A stretch of DNA of 64,000 bases from Magicicada septendecula (taxonomy: Eukaryota > Arthropoda > Insecta > Hemiptera > Cicadidae): contig CM068373.1 in NCBI GenBank assembly GCA_034769895.1, positions 199,744,134-199,808,133 on the forward strand. Reading direction: 5' to 3'. The translations under genes and the position numbers were made by a program. Every line of letters starts with the position of its first letter. Position 1 is the first letter of the stretch. Below, in pieces: positions 1 through 11,344 of this stretch. The notes under the pieces were generated by a model. The model saw nothing but the letters and a program-made list of their open reading frames with translations. It was not told the DNA's origin and ran no database searches.

Positions 1-430
1 GCCTTAGGCCACAACACATATTGCATACTTGCAATAAATTAGCAATACATTGCTAATTCTTTTTCATGTAGCTTGAGTGCCGCGTACTCGCGCCTCAAGT
101 CTTACGACAATTCATACGACATTTGTCTAGGCCTTAGGCCTTAACATTTTAATCTGAGTGTCGCACATTTGCGCCTCATCTAATATGTAGCGTTTTTAAC
201 GACTCTGCTTATTAAAATTAAAATCTGTTCAGACTTAGCCAATCTCAACACCATGACTAAGTGTACAACAGAAACTTAAATAAATGTATTATACAGTCCA
301 CTATCGTCATTATTCTGCATCCTGGCAATAGCACCACAAACAGCATTCTTCCTATAGAACATTTTTGGTACACACGTGCCGATCTCAACATTTTTTAGGT
401 CCATTCGGACCGGATCTCAACAGCATCTAT
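1..430 (+). mobile_element. BEL/Pao-type LTR remnant (3' part) plus start of internal region
   Basis: The segment resembles the LTRs of the BEL/Pao element at 39389-46995. Shared pieces include the GCCTTAGGCC palindrome, the stretch around GTGCCGCGTACTCGCGCCTCA, the AATAAATGTATT poly(A)-signal region, and the CTGCATCCTGGCA...CTTCCTA end. The LTR end is near 350 and internal sequence follows. The copy is diverged from the complete element and begins outside the window, so its 5' limit is unknown. The GCCTTAGGCC / GAGTG-CGC...GCGCCTCA module occurs twice (about 1-105 and 130-178), suggesting an internal duplication. I see no coding sequence attached. Confidence 0.6.
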
Positions 431-1745
431 AAAGGTATTTATGCATCACAAGCTTTATAGTAGGACAGTTGATAGCAATTTGAATATAATGATGAATATA
501 GCAATGAAAGTCTCTAGATAAACTTAATTTACAACACAAAGTGCATTCCAGAAATATTTTGAAGTCTGAAAATTATACGCATAATCATATAATGTAATTT
601 ATATTATTTATCTAATTACTAACTTTCTTAACAAACCTTGAGTCGTTTACCATTAGGAATTAACACACTAAGTTGTCGATTTTATAATTCCCACGTATAT
701 GCTTTGCAGAGAGGATATGGCGATAAAGACAAAGACAGATTCTGAGCCGAAATCTAGAACACCATAGGATCTGTAATAAAGACAATATTTCATTTCCGTG
801 TGACTATCAAAATCGCCACGTATTACCATATTAATATTTTCCTTCGGGAAAGAAAAGATACCGCATGTTTCTTGTAAAAGCAAAGGCAACTGACAAAATT
901 TGTGTTCTGAATACTGTAGATGTGACATAACTGTGACAACGACATATAAATAGCGAAATACACAAGTTCCAGTCGATATGACAAACAATCAATAAAACGT
1001 TGTCCGCAAAACATGGAGGAATAAAAAACACTTTGTATCATGATGCCAATACTTAAGTATGGAAGCAAAAGTGTGTAAAGACCAAGAAGAATCATAATAA
1101 AATTCAGCAGTAAGTAATCATTTTCCTGAAGATAGAGAGAGACTCACACGATAAAACTTGAGAAGAACTGAAAGTGTGATAAGTTATCTTCTGCCATGAA
1201 TAACAGGATCGTTGATTACGAAAATACGAAAAGAAAATTGTGGATTTAATGAGAAAGAAACTCAGTTCCTAAAGACGTCCTCAACAATAATCCACGAGAA
1301 AGGAGTAATATAAGTCAAGGAAAACAACAGTGGTCTTAAATACTCTGTGAGATCGGCCTACTTCCTGTTCTGAGTAATATAACAATGAAGGAATGCTGCT
1401 GCTACTGACGATGGTTGTGATGATGCGGATATGATATGTATTTTATGTTGCAGTTTAATGAGGGAAATAAGTTTATTAACTTTTTTTCACTTTTTATAAG
1501 ATATAAAAATCTAATAAATCTTTTAACTGTAGTTTATGTAAACATTACATGAACTGCGATGCAAGGAAGGAAAAGGAATATTGGCAACTGATATGTAATG
1601 ACTGAGAAGCGCTCAACGTTCACCATCTTGATGAGGAAATTTTTAAAATTATAGTAAATACAATTATAATTAATTATAAGTATAATACTACTGACTTGGA
1701 ACACTAAGTTTTTTATTGGTAAAAATGTAAAATTTTTATCTTATA
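430..1745. other. AT-rich stretch, no recognised feature
   Basis: Only short open frames occur on either strand, with no recognisable domain. I see no convincing repeat or RNA gene. Confidence 0.4.
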
Positions 1746-1749
1746 CCCT

Positions 1750-2190
1750 GAACCAATTTTCGCTTATTACAAGCTTCGTCGGAGGCTGTCACTAGGAGCG
1801 CTGTCCGTCTTGTTCTTGGTGACGGCGTCGTCGTTTGAATGATCGATGTTGTGTGTGTGCGGTGTAATATGTTCGAATAGTACGTGTGATTTGACTTGTG
1901 TTTCTTCCTTTAGAATGTCGTTTTTATGTGTTTTGTGTGTTTGTATATTTCCAGTTATCCAAAAGTGTCTAGTTTTCTGACTTTTGTGTGTACGTGTCGA
2001 ACATCCATGTTCCTCTTCATGTTTCATATGTGTGGTTTGCTTCAGCGAGGTGGTTTGCAAAGGTGGATTCGGTGGTGAAGTGTAGTGCCTTTGTGTGTTC
2101 AAAGTATCTCTGTTTGAAGCAACGTCCTGTCTGGCCTATGTAGTATTTGTTACAGTCTGAGCGGTTTAGTTTGTAAATACAAGGTAAATC
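1750..2190 (-). pseudogene. Penelope-like element, GIY-YIG endonuclease fragment
   Basis: Read on the minus strand from about 2190, the sequence gives CIYKLNRSDCNKYYIGQTGR followed by FKQRYFEH. This is the GIY-YIG layout found at the C-terminus of Penelope-like retroelement proteins: a CIYKL strand, a Cys-rich turn, then YIGQTGR and R..EH. A NHLAE segment follows. The characteristic tail (EIYKHTK, then NDILKEETQVKSHVLFEH) is also present but in other frames, so at least two frameshifts and some stops separate the pieces. The domain would nick target DNA for insertion. Upstream reverse transcriptase is missing; homology ends near 2190, so the copy is truncated. The family call is good; the exact subfamily is not determined. 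Confidence 0.75.
1757..1782 (-). ncRNA. Hammerhead-like motif next to the GIY-YIG fragment
   Basis: On the minus strand, just beyond the end of the GIY-YIG reading frame, the sequence reads CCGACGA, then a short hairpin with GCTT pairing AAGC, then GAAAA. This matches the hammerhead core order (CUGANGA, stem II, GAAA) with one change in the first box. Hammerhead motifs are known at the ends of Penelope-like elements, so the position fits. Stem I and stem III are not convincing here, and self-cleavage cannot be inferred. Confidence 0.35.
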
Positions 2191-2592
2191 AAATTAATCA
2201 GCGAATACGTCACGGACAAGAAAATTCAACAATTAAAATTATTAAAATTAAATACAATAAATACGGAGTACCAGAAAAACTTTTTAAAATTTTGGTATAG
2301 TACAGGAAAGTATTTTTAGTTTTTGGCCTAAAACAAATTTAAAACTGAGGAACTTGATAGACTGCGATGAACATAGGTTTCCGAAGGGGCCAAATAATAT
2401 TTGTTTACAATAATTCTGATTACGATGAATTCTGTCGTATGTCCAATACATTAATACGTAAAAGATATTACACAGTATAATTAGATATAATTTTGTTTAT
2501 TTTAGATGTATGGCTGTTTATATATTGTAACCTACTCCTGCATCATAGAAAATATTTACTTTAAAGCTAACCGTAAATAAATAACTTGTAGT

Positions 2593-2628
<36 letters not shown>

Positions 2629-3520
2629 TGAATATATACGTAAATATTTGTTGTTCTGTGATTTTTTAAATAAATAATTTGCATTTTATAAACCATATGA
2701 AAAATATATACGTTAACAAAAGGGAGAAAAAATGTAAATATAGAAGCCCTGCCAGTGAAGGTTAGCTGTGCACAGACAAACAATGCACCATGCATACAGT
2801 AATCGACAATAATATATCTAATAAACAACGGAATTTGACACATCCCTAAAGGTATGCTATGTTGAAGGGCAGTTAAGCTTATTTGACATTACCTTTTCAC
2901 TGCTTATGGGAGTAAGCCGTGGAATCATCCATAGTCAAAATAAAACCTGTACACAGTGGGTGTTGTAAATTTAAATCGAATGACGCTTGACTGTGAATGC
3001 CAAAGTTCGTAAGCTTGTGTAGTTTTTACACGTACTTTATACGACATAAAAGTATAAAATCCAAATAAAAACATTAACAGTTTTTTTAGCATAATAATAG
3101 TGAAAGTGAAATTTGGTGAAGTAGTGTTAAAGGTATTGATCTGTAGGAGATTATTGATTTTCACTAACTCATGGTTTTTTAAGATCCTTATATATATATA
3201 TAAAATTTGTAATATAATTTTTAAAATTAATTGTCAATAAAAGTTCGCTACAGTAAATGTACTTCTGGCTTGATAATCTAGAAATAGACAATTAATTGCG
3301 TATGCAGACAACTAGAATAGGTGATATTATTTCATTATTATGGATATAACACATTGGTTAGATGATGGGTATAATCTGGCTAAGCGGAAAGATTGGAAAT
3401 TATGACGATAAGTTCAATTTAAAGAAAATCAAGATCCATTAAGAGACCATAACGACGTTTCTATGCAAGTGGTAGGACGACGAGACATTGAACCTTGAGC
3501 TATTCATGTTTATTACGATG
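2190..3520. other. AT-rich stretch with a CA microsatellite
   Basis: No gene recognised. The only clear structures are the (CA)n tract at 2596-2626 and a short TA tract near 3190-3202. Confidence 0.4.
2596..2626. repeat. (CA)n microsatellite
   Basis: Uninterrupted AC dinucleotide run of about 31 bp. Confidence 0.95.
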
Positions 3521-3529
3521 TGATCTTGG

Positions 3530-4140
3530 TGATGATGATCATCATCATTGACAGACTTCAGTCATTCGTTAGATCCTTCTTTCGTTCGATATCATGACTT
3601 TAAAGCAATTCTACGGCAAGTCATTTCTACTGTTCTTTTGTTTGCAGGTAACTGTCACATCTCATTTTTAACGTAATACCTTCCAAATAACTTTTCCAGG
3701 CCTTAATCATTTTTCCTTTTGAGAGTTTTTCCTTCCAGAATATTATTGATAAAGTTATTATCTCTTACGTTATGTCTAATAATGTCATTGATTTCATTTT
3801 GTGTAATGGGTTTCTTATATCCTTAAATATTTTATTCTTTTCTTGATGTGCAATCAAAATATTGGTTGGCAGGAGTTCTTCATTTCTGACCAATTTTTGT
3901 ATTCTTTTTGAACACCTCACAACTTTTTCACCTTACCTCTTGCTCCGAATACAGCATTGACTTCCTCTGTATCTTTTCCTAATTACATTGTTTCTAGACA
4001 CCTTATCATGCCCTACTAAATGTCAAGAAGTTGCGTTCTTCATTATACAGTGTATTTTTATAGCTGTGCCTTGCCTCCCCCAACCAGCAGGATCTCCATA
4101 TTTGTTATGTTAACAGTCCATCGCATCTTCAAGTATTGGT
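3530..4140 (-). pseudogene. Possible decayed non-LTR retrotransposon tail
   Basis: On the minus strand near 4090-4140 a reading gives RWTVNITNMEIL followed by a Gly-rich GGKAQL. This resembles the 'rWTD.iTNeEvL..vg' segment after the reverse transcriptase domain of many arthropod non-LTR elements. The rest is interrupted by stops and gives only scattered similarity. This is a weak recognition from one segment. Confidence 0.3.
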
Positions 4141-4937
4141 AGCATCATACTTACAGACAATCTTTAAATTAGATTAGCACCGTATAGAACATTTGTATTT
4201 TTTCTAAAACTATTTTACTTTCTCCATCTTCAAGTTTCAACTAACATTCATTTGTTTCCTTTCCGCACTTCTTTCTGAAGCACCTCTTTTTCCTGTTATA
4301 ATTGTTTAAAAACGTTCTTATATACTTTAGTAAAATAGCATAACTTATAAGAGTAACCTACATATTCAGTTATTTATTGGATGGTATGCACAATAAAACT
4401 GCTACGTTAAGGAACCTTTGTTTTAACCGCAGACTAATTCTCATCAATATTCTCATTTCCTACTACATTTCCATTTATATTCTTTTATAATGTTTACTCT
4501 CAATGGCCAATTCTCATTTCCATGAAACAATACTCCAAGTCATTTATTTTTTTTAAGGTTTTCTTGCCTTTAAGATTATGTTGAAAGGTTTTGTACTAAT
4601 AAAAATTTACCTAAAAGGGGGTTACGAAACATGTATTTTCTACGTTTAACAAACATCTAGAAAAGAGTACTAACTTAAGCTATAATACTATCTTTAATTT
4701 TTAAACGTATTTGTTATATTTTAATTGAAGTTGTAATATTATTTTTAACTAAAACATTCACATTTTATATTACGATTTTAATTACACACCAGAAGGCTTT
4801 GCTAACAACATATCCACATGTAAGATACTCTTCCCTCCAACCATCGTCTGCCGTTGGCGAATCTTAAAATCAGAGCTTTACACTTTTAATATTTTGCTGT
4901 TTTGAACACTTGACACAGCAAGCTGATTAAACAATAT
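4140..4937. other. AT-rich stretch, no recognised feature
   Basis: No coding or repeat structure seen. It ends in the ATAT target of the gypsy-type LTR that follows. Confidence 0.4.
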
Positions 4938-5483
4938 TGTTAAGACATCACAAAACAATCTACGTGTTTATCGAACGTTCCAGAGGGATCCAGAATGTAA
5001 TGCGGTGGTGTACGTGATTCTCGACGCATTCGCGAGATTTTTCTGGAAGCCGCCAGGCGCGCGGACTGTGTCAAGGCCGCAATTAATTACGTCGTACACA
5101 CGCGCTAAGACGCAGTTTGGAATCTTCGGGTCTGTGCGCGGATGTATAAATACAAGGCGGCAGCGGCCTTAGTTTTCAGTATAGTTGCAATATATTTACA
5201 GTGCGGTTCGAGTTATTATCGGGCGACATTACCGTGTACGTTCAAGTGGTTATTAATAAAGTGTTGCGTTTTATAATCGGGCGGTAATATTGTAATACAT
5301 TTGTGTTTTAATATTAGTTGACATTTTATGGTGAACAATTTTTATTTGATTTTTTTGTAGAGACTGTGTTGTTAATTACGAACTATTTAACTGTGAAAAT
5401 TAAAGCTGGTAATTAGTGACTTAACTGGCGTCTTGTATTCTGTTTCCACCGTACCTACGACGATCAAGTAGACCGTCGTAACA
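4938..5483 (+). repeat. 5' LTR of Ty3/gypsy-type element (copy 1)
   Basis: The 546-bp LTR starts TGTTAAGAC and ends GTCGTAACA, giving near-perfect terminal inverted repeats. It is preceded by ATAT (4934-4937). A TATA-like TATAAATAC lies near 5144, followed about 30 bp later by TTTTCAGTATAG, a plausible initiator. The same LTR family occurs at 7828-8322 (truncated), 10822-11340 (solo) and 31288-31836 (minus strand). Confidence 0.88.
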
Positions 5484-5484
5484 G

Positions 5485-5502
5485 TGGTGTCAGAACTGGG
5501 AT
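5485..5502 (+). promoter_or_regulatory. Primer binding site, tRNA-Leu type
   Basis: TGGTGTCAGAACTGGGAT lies one base after the LTR. It is complementary, with one mismatch, to the 3' end of an animal tRNA-Leu (ending ...TCCCACTTCTGACACCA, recalled). This would prime minus-strand DNA synthesis. Confidence 0.75.
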
Positions 5503-5572
5503 AGACCCGGTAACAGTGGAAACAGTGAATACTTTGTACTAGACAAGCGTAATTTATAATTACTCGTAAACA

Positions 5573-7795
5573 ATGGATGCGAGTCAGATGATGGAAGCTT
5601 TCCTATCTCTGCTGCGGCAGACACACGAAAAACAAAAAGAAGAATGAAGACAAGAAAGAGAAGAAGCAGAAAAACGACAGGATGAGAAACGCAGGCAGGA
5701 AAGAGAAGAGGCTGAGGAACGTCAGAAAGCACTAATGCTAGAAACAGAAGAAAGACAAAAAGAAGAACGTAAGCAGGAGGGAGAGGAACGTAAACGTGAA
5801 ACGTGACATTCATGAGCCAAAGCAGATGTAAGAACATACTACCGCAGAATTGGGTCTCCTACATGGTGACGTAGGTGAATTACGAGGTGAGCTTAATAAT
5901 CAGATTACCAGAAGATCTGACGTAGAAGAATCCATGTAAAATAAAATAGTTGAAGTAGAAAAATCTGTCTTGACTGTGGAAGAAGGTATGTCAACAAAAA
6001 TATCTGCAGTAGAAAACTCAATGGCAAACATAAGAGAACAAATTAAAAGTGAAATCGAGCACTTCATAAAGATACAAAAAAACAAATTTCTGAACAGACT
6101 GTACCAATGTTAAAGACAGAAAAAGATACAGAAACTAAATCAATAGAGAAAGTATTTTTGCCTGCAGTAGGGACAGTTCATGTCAAAGCTCCAACCTTTG
6201 ACGGAAGCAGTCAATGAGCAACGTACCTCCGCCAATTTAAAGCTGCTGCATGCGCAAATAATTGGAAAGAGAAAGACAAGGCAGTCTCACTCTTTCTCGC
6301 ATTAAAAGGACCCGGGGCAGAACTACTACAGAAAGTGCCACCTGACAGCCAGAACATATATGCCGAGTTGATAAAAAAGCTCTAGACTTACGGTATGGTG
6401 ATAAACACTTGCGAGATATGTACTACGCTCAGTTGAGAACAAGACGACAACGTTCCGGGGAGAGTCTTCAAGAGTTTGAAGCAAGTATCGACAGACTGAT
6501 TAGATTGGCTTATCCTGAATCACCAGAAGATTTTCGAATAAGGTTTGCGGTGCAGACATTTATTGATGGCATCGGAGATTGTGAACTTCAGCAAGTGTTA
6601 CGAATGGCAAGACACCGAAATAGCTCAGAAGCTCTTGTTCACGCCCTAGAGTTTGAAGCTGCCAAGTCAGCGTCCAGCTACATTAATGGGTTTGTGGCAT
6701 CACATTGCAGTCAGAAGATCCCTGTATCACATTGGGGTTACGATGGGTACAGAAAAACAATGTTGTCGGACAAACAATTCAGAAATTCAAGAGAGTCGCA
6801 ACGATTTGAACGATGGGGTAAAGACAGAAGACCGAAATGTTACAACTGTGGAAAACGTGGTCATTTACAAGTAGACTGTGGGGAGAAGAAGATACCGAGA
6901 GAAGGGAGTGATCGAACCAATTGGAGAAGTAAAGCCTCAGAACAGTACAAAGTTTCCACGCTACATAAGACCACTGGAAACCTGATTGTTAATGGGTTTA
7001 CGGAAGGTAAACCAACATCATTTACAGTTGTCACGGGCGCAACCGTGTCTATTGTGCGCCCTGACTTAATCAGCAACCGACGGCCTCTAATTAGCTCTTG
7101 TACAGTACAGACTGTGACTGGAAGCCACGTCAAGGTGCTAGGAAATGTAGACGTACGTGTACGCCTGGGTCTTCTCTAGTTGAGCCACCAAATGCTCTTT
7201 GCAGGCATTCTCGATTAAGTGATTCTTGGCACGGACATTATGAATGCCTACGGATTTGTTGTGGACTTGAGAGAGAATGACCTGAAGGTTGGCCAAGTGA
7301 AGATAAAGCTTTGCATGGCTAAAATGACAGGGTCTACCAACCATTCGATTAAGCAAGTGGCATTAGTCGAAGAAAAAGTCAAGAGGTCTGGTCAAGAGGA
7401 ACCCTACCAATTGCACGCGGAAATAGAGGAAAAACTTGCAGAGGAAATACAAATATTTATAACGACAAAAGAAGTAATTGGAAAGCCAACTATGGGTGTC
7501 AAGACAAAATTGTTGCTTGTTCCTGAGCTGATAGAAGCGCCCGGGAGCAAAGTGGCTGAAGATGAGGTTACGCAAGGGTTTGTTGACGAGAGCCAAACAA
7601 ACTTAGATCAGCCAGTGGTGTTTAGGTCATCAGTACATAACGCAACGGGAGTGATTGCAGAAAAACTAGTAGTTAAACGGAAGACTCGCATGCCTGGGAA
7701 CGCGATTTTCGGTTCACACGAGACTGAATTCGAAGAACCGGAGAATTATCTTTCGCAAGGACGTCCACCTAGATCGCCTGGCTAAGTATTACTAC
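5573..7795 (+). pseudogene. Ty3/gypsy-type gag-protease remnant without RT/integrase core
   Basis: The frame opens at ATG 5573 with MDASQMMEAFLSLLRQ, then runs into a Glu/Arg/Lys-rich coiled-coil region already broken by TGA at 5645. A capsid-like region follows (about 6180-6760), then a CCHC zinc knuckle (KCYNCGKRGHLQVDC, 6835-6879) and a retropepsin-like protease from about 7010. The protease active site reads VTGA instead of DTGA because codon 7030-7032 is GTC, so the catalytic Asp is lost. Stops at about 7180 and 7216 interrupt the protease; its ILGTDIMNAYGF core (about 7220-7260) survives. No reverse transcriptase, RNase H or integrase core is present. A linker leads to a short end resembling an integrase C-terminus (VHLDRLAKYY, about 7765-7795, in another frame). 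Confidence 0.8.
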
Positions 7796-7827
7796 AGAGT
7801 TTGTCAGTTCGGGACGAACAAGCTTAA

Positions 7828-8322
7828 GGAGGGATCCAGAATGTAATGCGGTGGTGTACGTGATTTTAGACGCATTTACGGGATTTTTCTGGAAGCCGTC
7901 AGCCGCGCGGACTGTGTCAAGGCCGCAATTAATTACGTCGTACACACGCGCTAAGACGCAGTTTGGAATCTTCTGGTCTGTGCGCGTATGTATAAATACA
8001 AGGCAGCAGCGGCCTTAGTTTCCAGTATAGTTGCGATATATTTAGAGTGCGGTTCGAGTTATTATCGGGCGATATTACCATGTACGTTCAAGTGGTTATT
8101 AGTGAAGTGTTCCGTTTTATAATCGGGAGGTAATATTGTAATACAATTGTGTTTTAATATTAGTTGGCATTTTGTGGCGTGTGAACAATATTTATTTGAT
8201 TTGTTGTAGAGACTGTGTTGTTAATTACGAACTGTTTAACTGTGAAAATTAAAGCTGTGAAAATTAGTGACATAACTGGTGTCTTGTATTTTGTTTCCAC
8301 TGTACCTACAACAATCAAGTAG
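7828..8322 (+). repeat. 3' LTR of gypsy-type copy 1, truncated at both ends
   Basis: The sequence aligns with the 5' LTR from its internal GAGGGATCC onward and ends at ...CAAGTAG. It lacks the first 45 bases and the last 12 or so. The polypurine tract TTAAGGAGGG runs straight into the internal GAGGGATCC, consistent with a deletion between short GAGGG repeats. The missing tail means the 3' target duplication cannot be identified. Confidence 0.8.
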
Positions 8323-8430
8323 GGTTTTCGGTTTGCTAACTGTTTTAGCCTACAAACTTTGGCAATTCCTCATGCTGTAAATATATACTATACTAACCGC
8401 CTCATTTCACACACAAAAGCTGTGAGTGTT

Positions 8431-8482
<52 letters not shown>

Positions 8483-10821
8483 TATATATGGCTTTGTTCC
8501 CATCATGGATTACAATTCTCAGTTATTATGACTTCAGAGCACTCACTGGACCATTTGTGGCGTGCTTTCCTTTCAGACTACTATCAATTAATTTAGTTTA
8601 TTATCATTTTAATCTTCATACAGTTATATATGATGGTTTAGCAGTTTCATTCAGCTTTCGTACCTTTGTTATAGCCTATAGCTTGGGTAAGGAAAGAAGT
8701 TAATGATCAATGTGGAATTGTCGGCTCTTCGATTGTTTTGAAATGTTTTCCGATTGTTCCAGATGCAAAAGACATCAGTATTCAGAGATAGAAAAAGATT
8801 AAAATAGAGTATAGGCAGCCTTTTAAAACAGCTAACATTTGTTCAGAAGCAAAAGTATAGGGCTGGATAGAATAAAATTCACATAGGGCTGGATAGGTTC
8901 AATGAAATTTATTTTAGATTTTATGAAAAAAGAACAATCAGTTCTTGCCATGACCACCATGTTTAATATTGTCGAAAGGCTAATTAAAACTTCTAAATCT
9001 AAGACATGCTTTTTTGCTGATTTTCAAATAGGCTTACTAAATTAATATGCGATTTGGAAAATCGAATTAAGCTGATAAAACACTTTAACAGTAATAAAAC
9101 ATTTTGTAAAAGTTGTCATCCAAATCTTTGATAGGCTAAAGAAAAGTAAATAATCGCATATGTTGGTTTTTGTTGACTAAATGTGAGTTCGCAATTCAAA
9201 GTTGCATATGCCAATGAATACTACTGTAGGAGGCAGTGCGTTCACACCGCAAAGCCTGTACACTTTACTGAGTACCTCACATCGTCCACGGTGAGGCGTA
9301 ATTTTAACAAAGAAGTTCACTTCTAGCGACAAAGTGTACGTACTGTATGGAATGACGTGAGTTTTAGTATTAGACAAGCGAGAAGCTTAAATATTTTGTA
9401 TTTTACTCTAGCGTTATTGAACACTATATCGTAAATAGCATATACGAAAACGTGTAAATAGTAGTAACATTCTAAATACAGTAATAGAATTTTGTTAACC
9501 AGATGCATGGTACAATAGTGTAGTGCCAAACGGTTCAAAAATAAATTTATAGCGTTCACCGCGCATCGGTTGTACATTCCATAAGCCGCGGAATTTTAAT
9601 GCCAAGTCAGCTTAAATGTGTGTGAAATGTAGAAACAGAAAGCAGTCCGTTGGTACCGTGTCCAATTGCGAGTAGTTATCGATCTGTACAAACCAATGTT
9701 ATTATTGATTAGCCTATCGATACCGTACAAATCTAGCGTTGTTCTCTGCGCAGATTTGAATTGCTTACCAATGTTAGTCTCCAATAGTGAAATGTACACA
9801 AGTACAATTCATTCATTTAAAAGCTGAATTATACAACAAAAATAATGACGGTATTGCCTAGATTACAGGTAATCTGTACTTTGATACTATATTGAGAAAA
9901 CAAGTACTTTCCCGCCTAGCTCAAAAGTCGTTATTTTGCCGCAATCATTGTTTCATAATTACAACTATACCAGTTATTTTCAATGTGCACGAATTAACGT
10001 AGTATGGTTATCTGTATTGGACACTGCAGCCGTGTTGAAGGCAGTAGACCGACCAAAACTGCGACAGCCTAACCGTGAGTCATTCTTATTGCCACCCGCT
10101 TGGAATACACAATTTTATCATTATTATTTTACTAAACAAAACTAGGTCTAATTGTACAATTTTGATTCCTACTTCCTTACTAAGTAGACATTTAATAAAA
10201 TTGTATTTGAAATTCCATAAATACCCTTCCTAATGACGGTCACACGCATCGTCTTATTGTAAAGTGGAAGTAGAAAAACTGACACCAGATGAAATCACAA
10301 TTACAATTTTAATTTTAGTTATAAGTAAACCAAGGCACACATATACAATTCTCCAATTTAATGATTATTCAACACAGAGCAATATAACAAATAATAAATA
10401 TCATCTTAAAAATGTCGGACTAAGTAATCACTTTCCACTAATCCGAAAATCACAATAACAATTAATCCGAACCGCACTCTAATGTCGGTGGTTCAAAAAA
10501 TTAAGCTGGCTGCTCATTTATACTCCTCTGAGGTTCGAACAAAATCTGTCACTTTCTGGAGGCACGTTAAGAAAAAATTCCGTAATTGCAGGCTGTCGAA
10601 ATAATGTCAGTATACGATCTGGTACTTACCACAGAGACACAAATGTCTGGAAACGTCTGGAACAATCTCGTGTGTTGTAAAATGTTACGTAGACACGTTG
10701 GTTTATTTTCCGTCTCAACGTATCAATATAGTAAGGAATTTACGGTTAGGCCTACTCGCGACATCCTTATTGTGTAATTAGTAAACCGCTAATACCAGTG
10801 TGATTACTACAATTATGATAT
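8323..10821. other. AT-rich stretch, no recognised gene
   Basis: Contains the TA/CA microsatellite at 8431-8487. Short open frames exist but none resembles a known family. It ends at the ATAT target of the solo LTR. Confidence 0.4.
8431..8487. repeat. (TA)n(CA)n compound microsatellite
   Basis: Alternating TA run, CA run, then TA run, about 57 bp. Confidence 0.9.
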
Positions 10822-11340
10822 TGTTACGACATTGCTGAACAACCTACATGTTTCTCGAATGTTCCAGAGGAATCCGGCTGTGATGTTGTGTACGTACGTG
10901 ATTTCAACATGCCTTCGCGAGACTTTTCTAGACGTCGCCAGCCGCGCGCACTGTGTCAAGGCCGCAATCAATTGCGTCCTAGTGTAGAGCTAATGCGTAG
11001 TATGTGGAATCTTCTGGATTTTCGGCGTGTATAAATACAATTACTCAGCGACGCTCAGTTCAGTTTTAGTCGCGATTATTTGGAGTGCGGTTCGTAATAT
11101 TGTGGTGAAGTGTTATGTGTTTTATAATTGTGCGGGACAATTCTAATACAATTGTATTTTATACTCGTTGACATTATTATTGCATGTGAACAATTTTTAT
11201 TTGATTTGTTGTAAGAGACTGTCTTGTTGATTACAAACTGTTTAATTGTGATAATTAAAGCTTGTGCTTAGTGACTTAATTGGTGTCTTGTACTTTGTTT
11301 TCCACTGTACCATACGACGATCAGCGAGACAGTCGTACCA
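10822..11340 (+). repeat. Solo LTR of the gypsy-type family
   Basis: The 519-bp sequence begins TGTTACGAC and ends GTCGTACCA. It is colinear with the LTR at 4938-5483 and is flanked by a perfect 4-bp duplication ATAT (10818-10821 and 11341-11344). No internal region adjoins it, so it is best read as the product of recombination between two LTRs of a former full element. It shares the TATAAATAC promoter region and the downstream TTCAGTTTTAG start-site-like sequence. Confidence 0.88.
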
Positions 11341-11344
11341 ATAT

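Noticed and set aside
2596-2626. CRISPR or other prokaryotic array signal in the tandem repeats of the window
   Set aside because: Repeats are microsatellites or ~160-bp satellites without spacers; the setting is eukaryotic.
5490-5837. Hydrophobic minus-strand frame of 115 codons
   Set aside because: Antisense of the coiled-coil Gag region; the hydrophobic look comes from complementing Glu/Lys codons.
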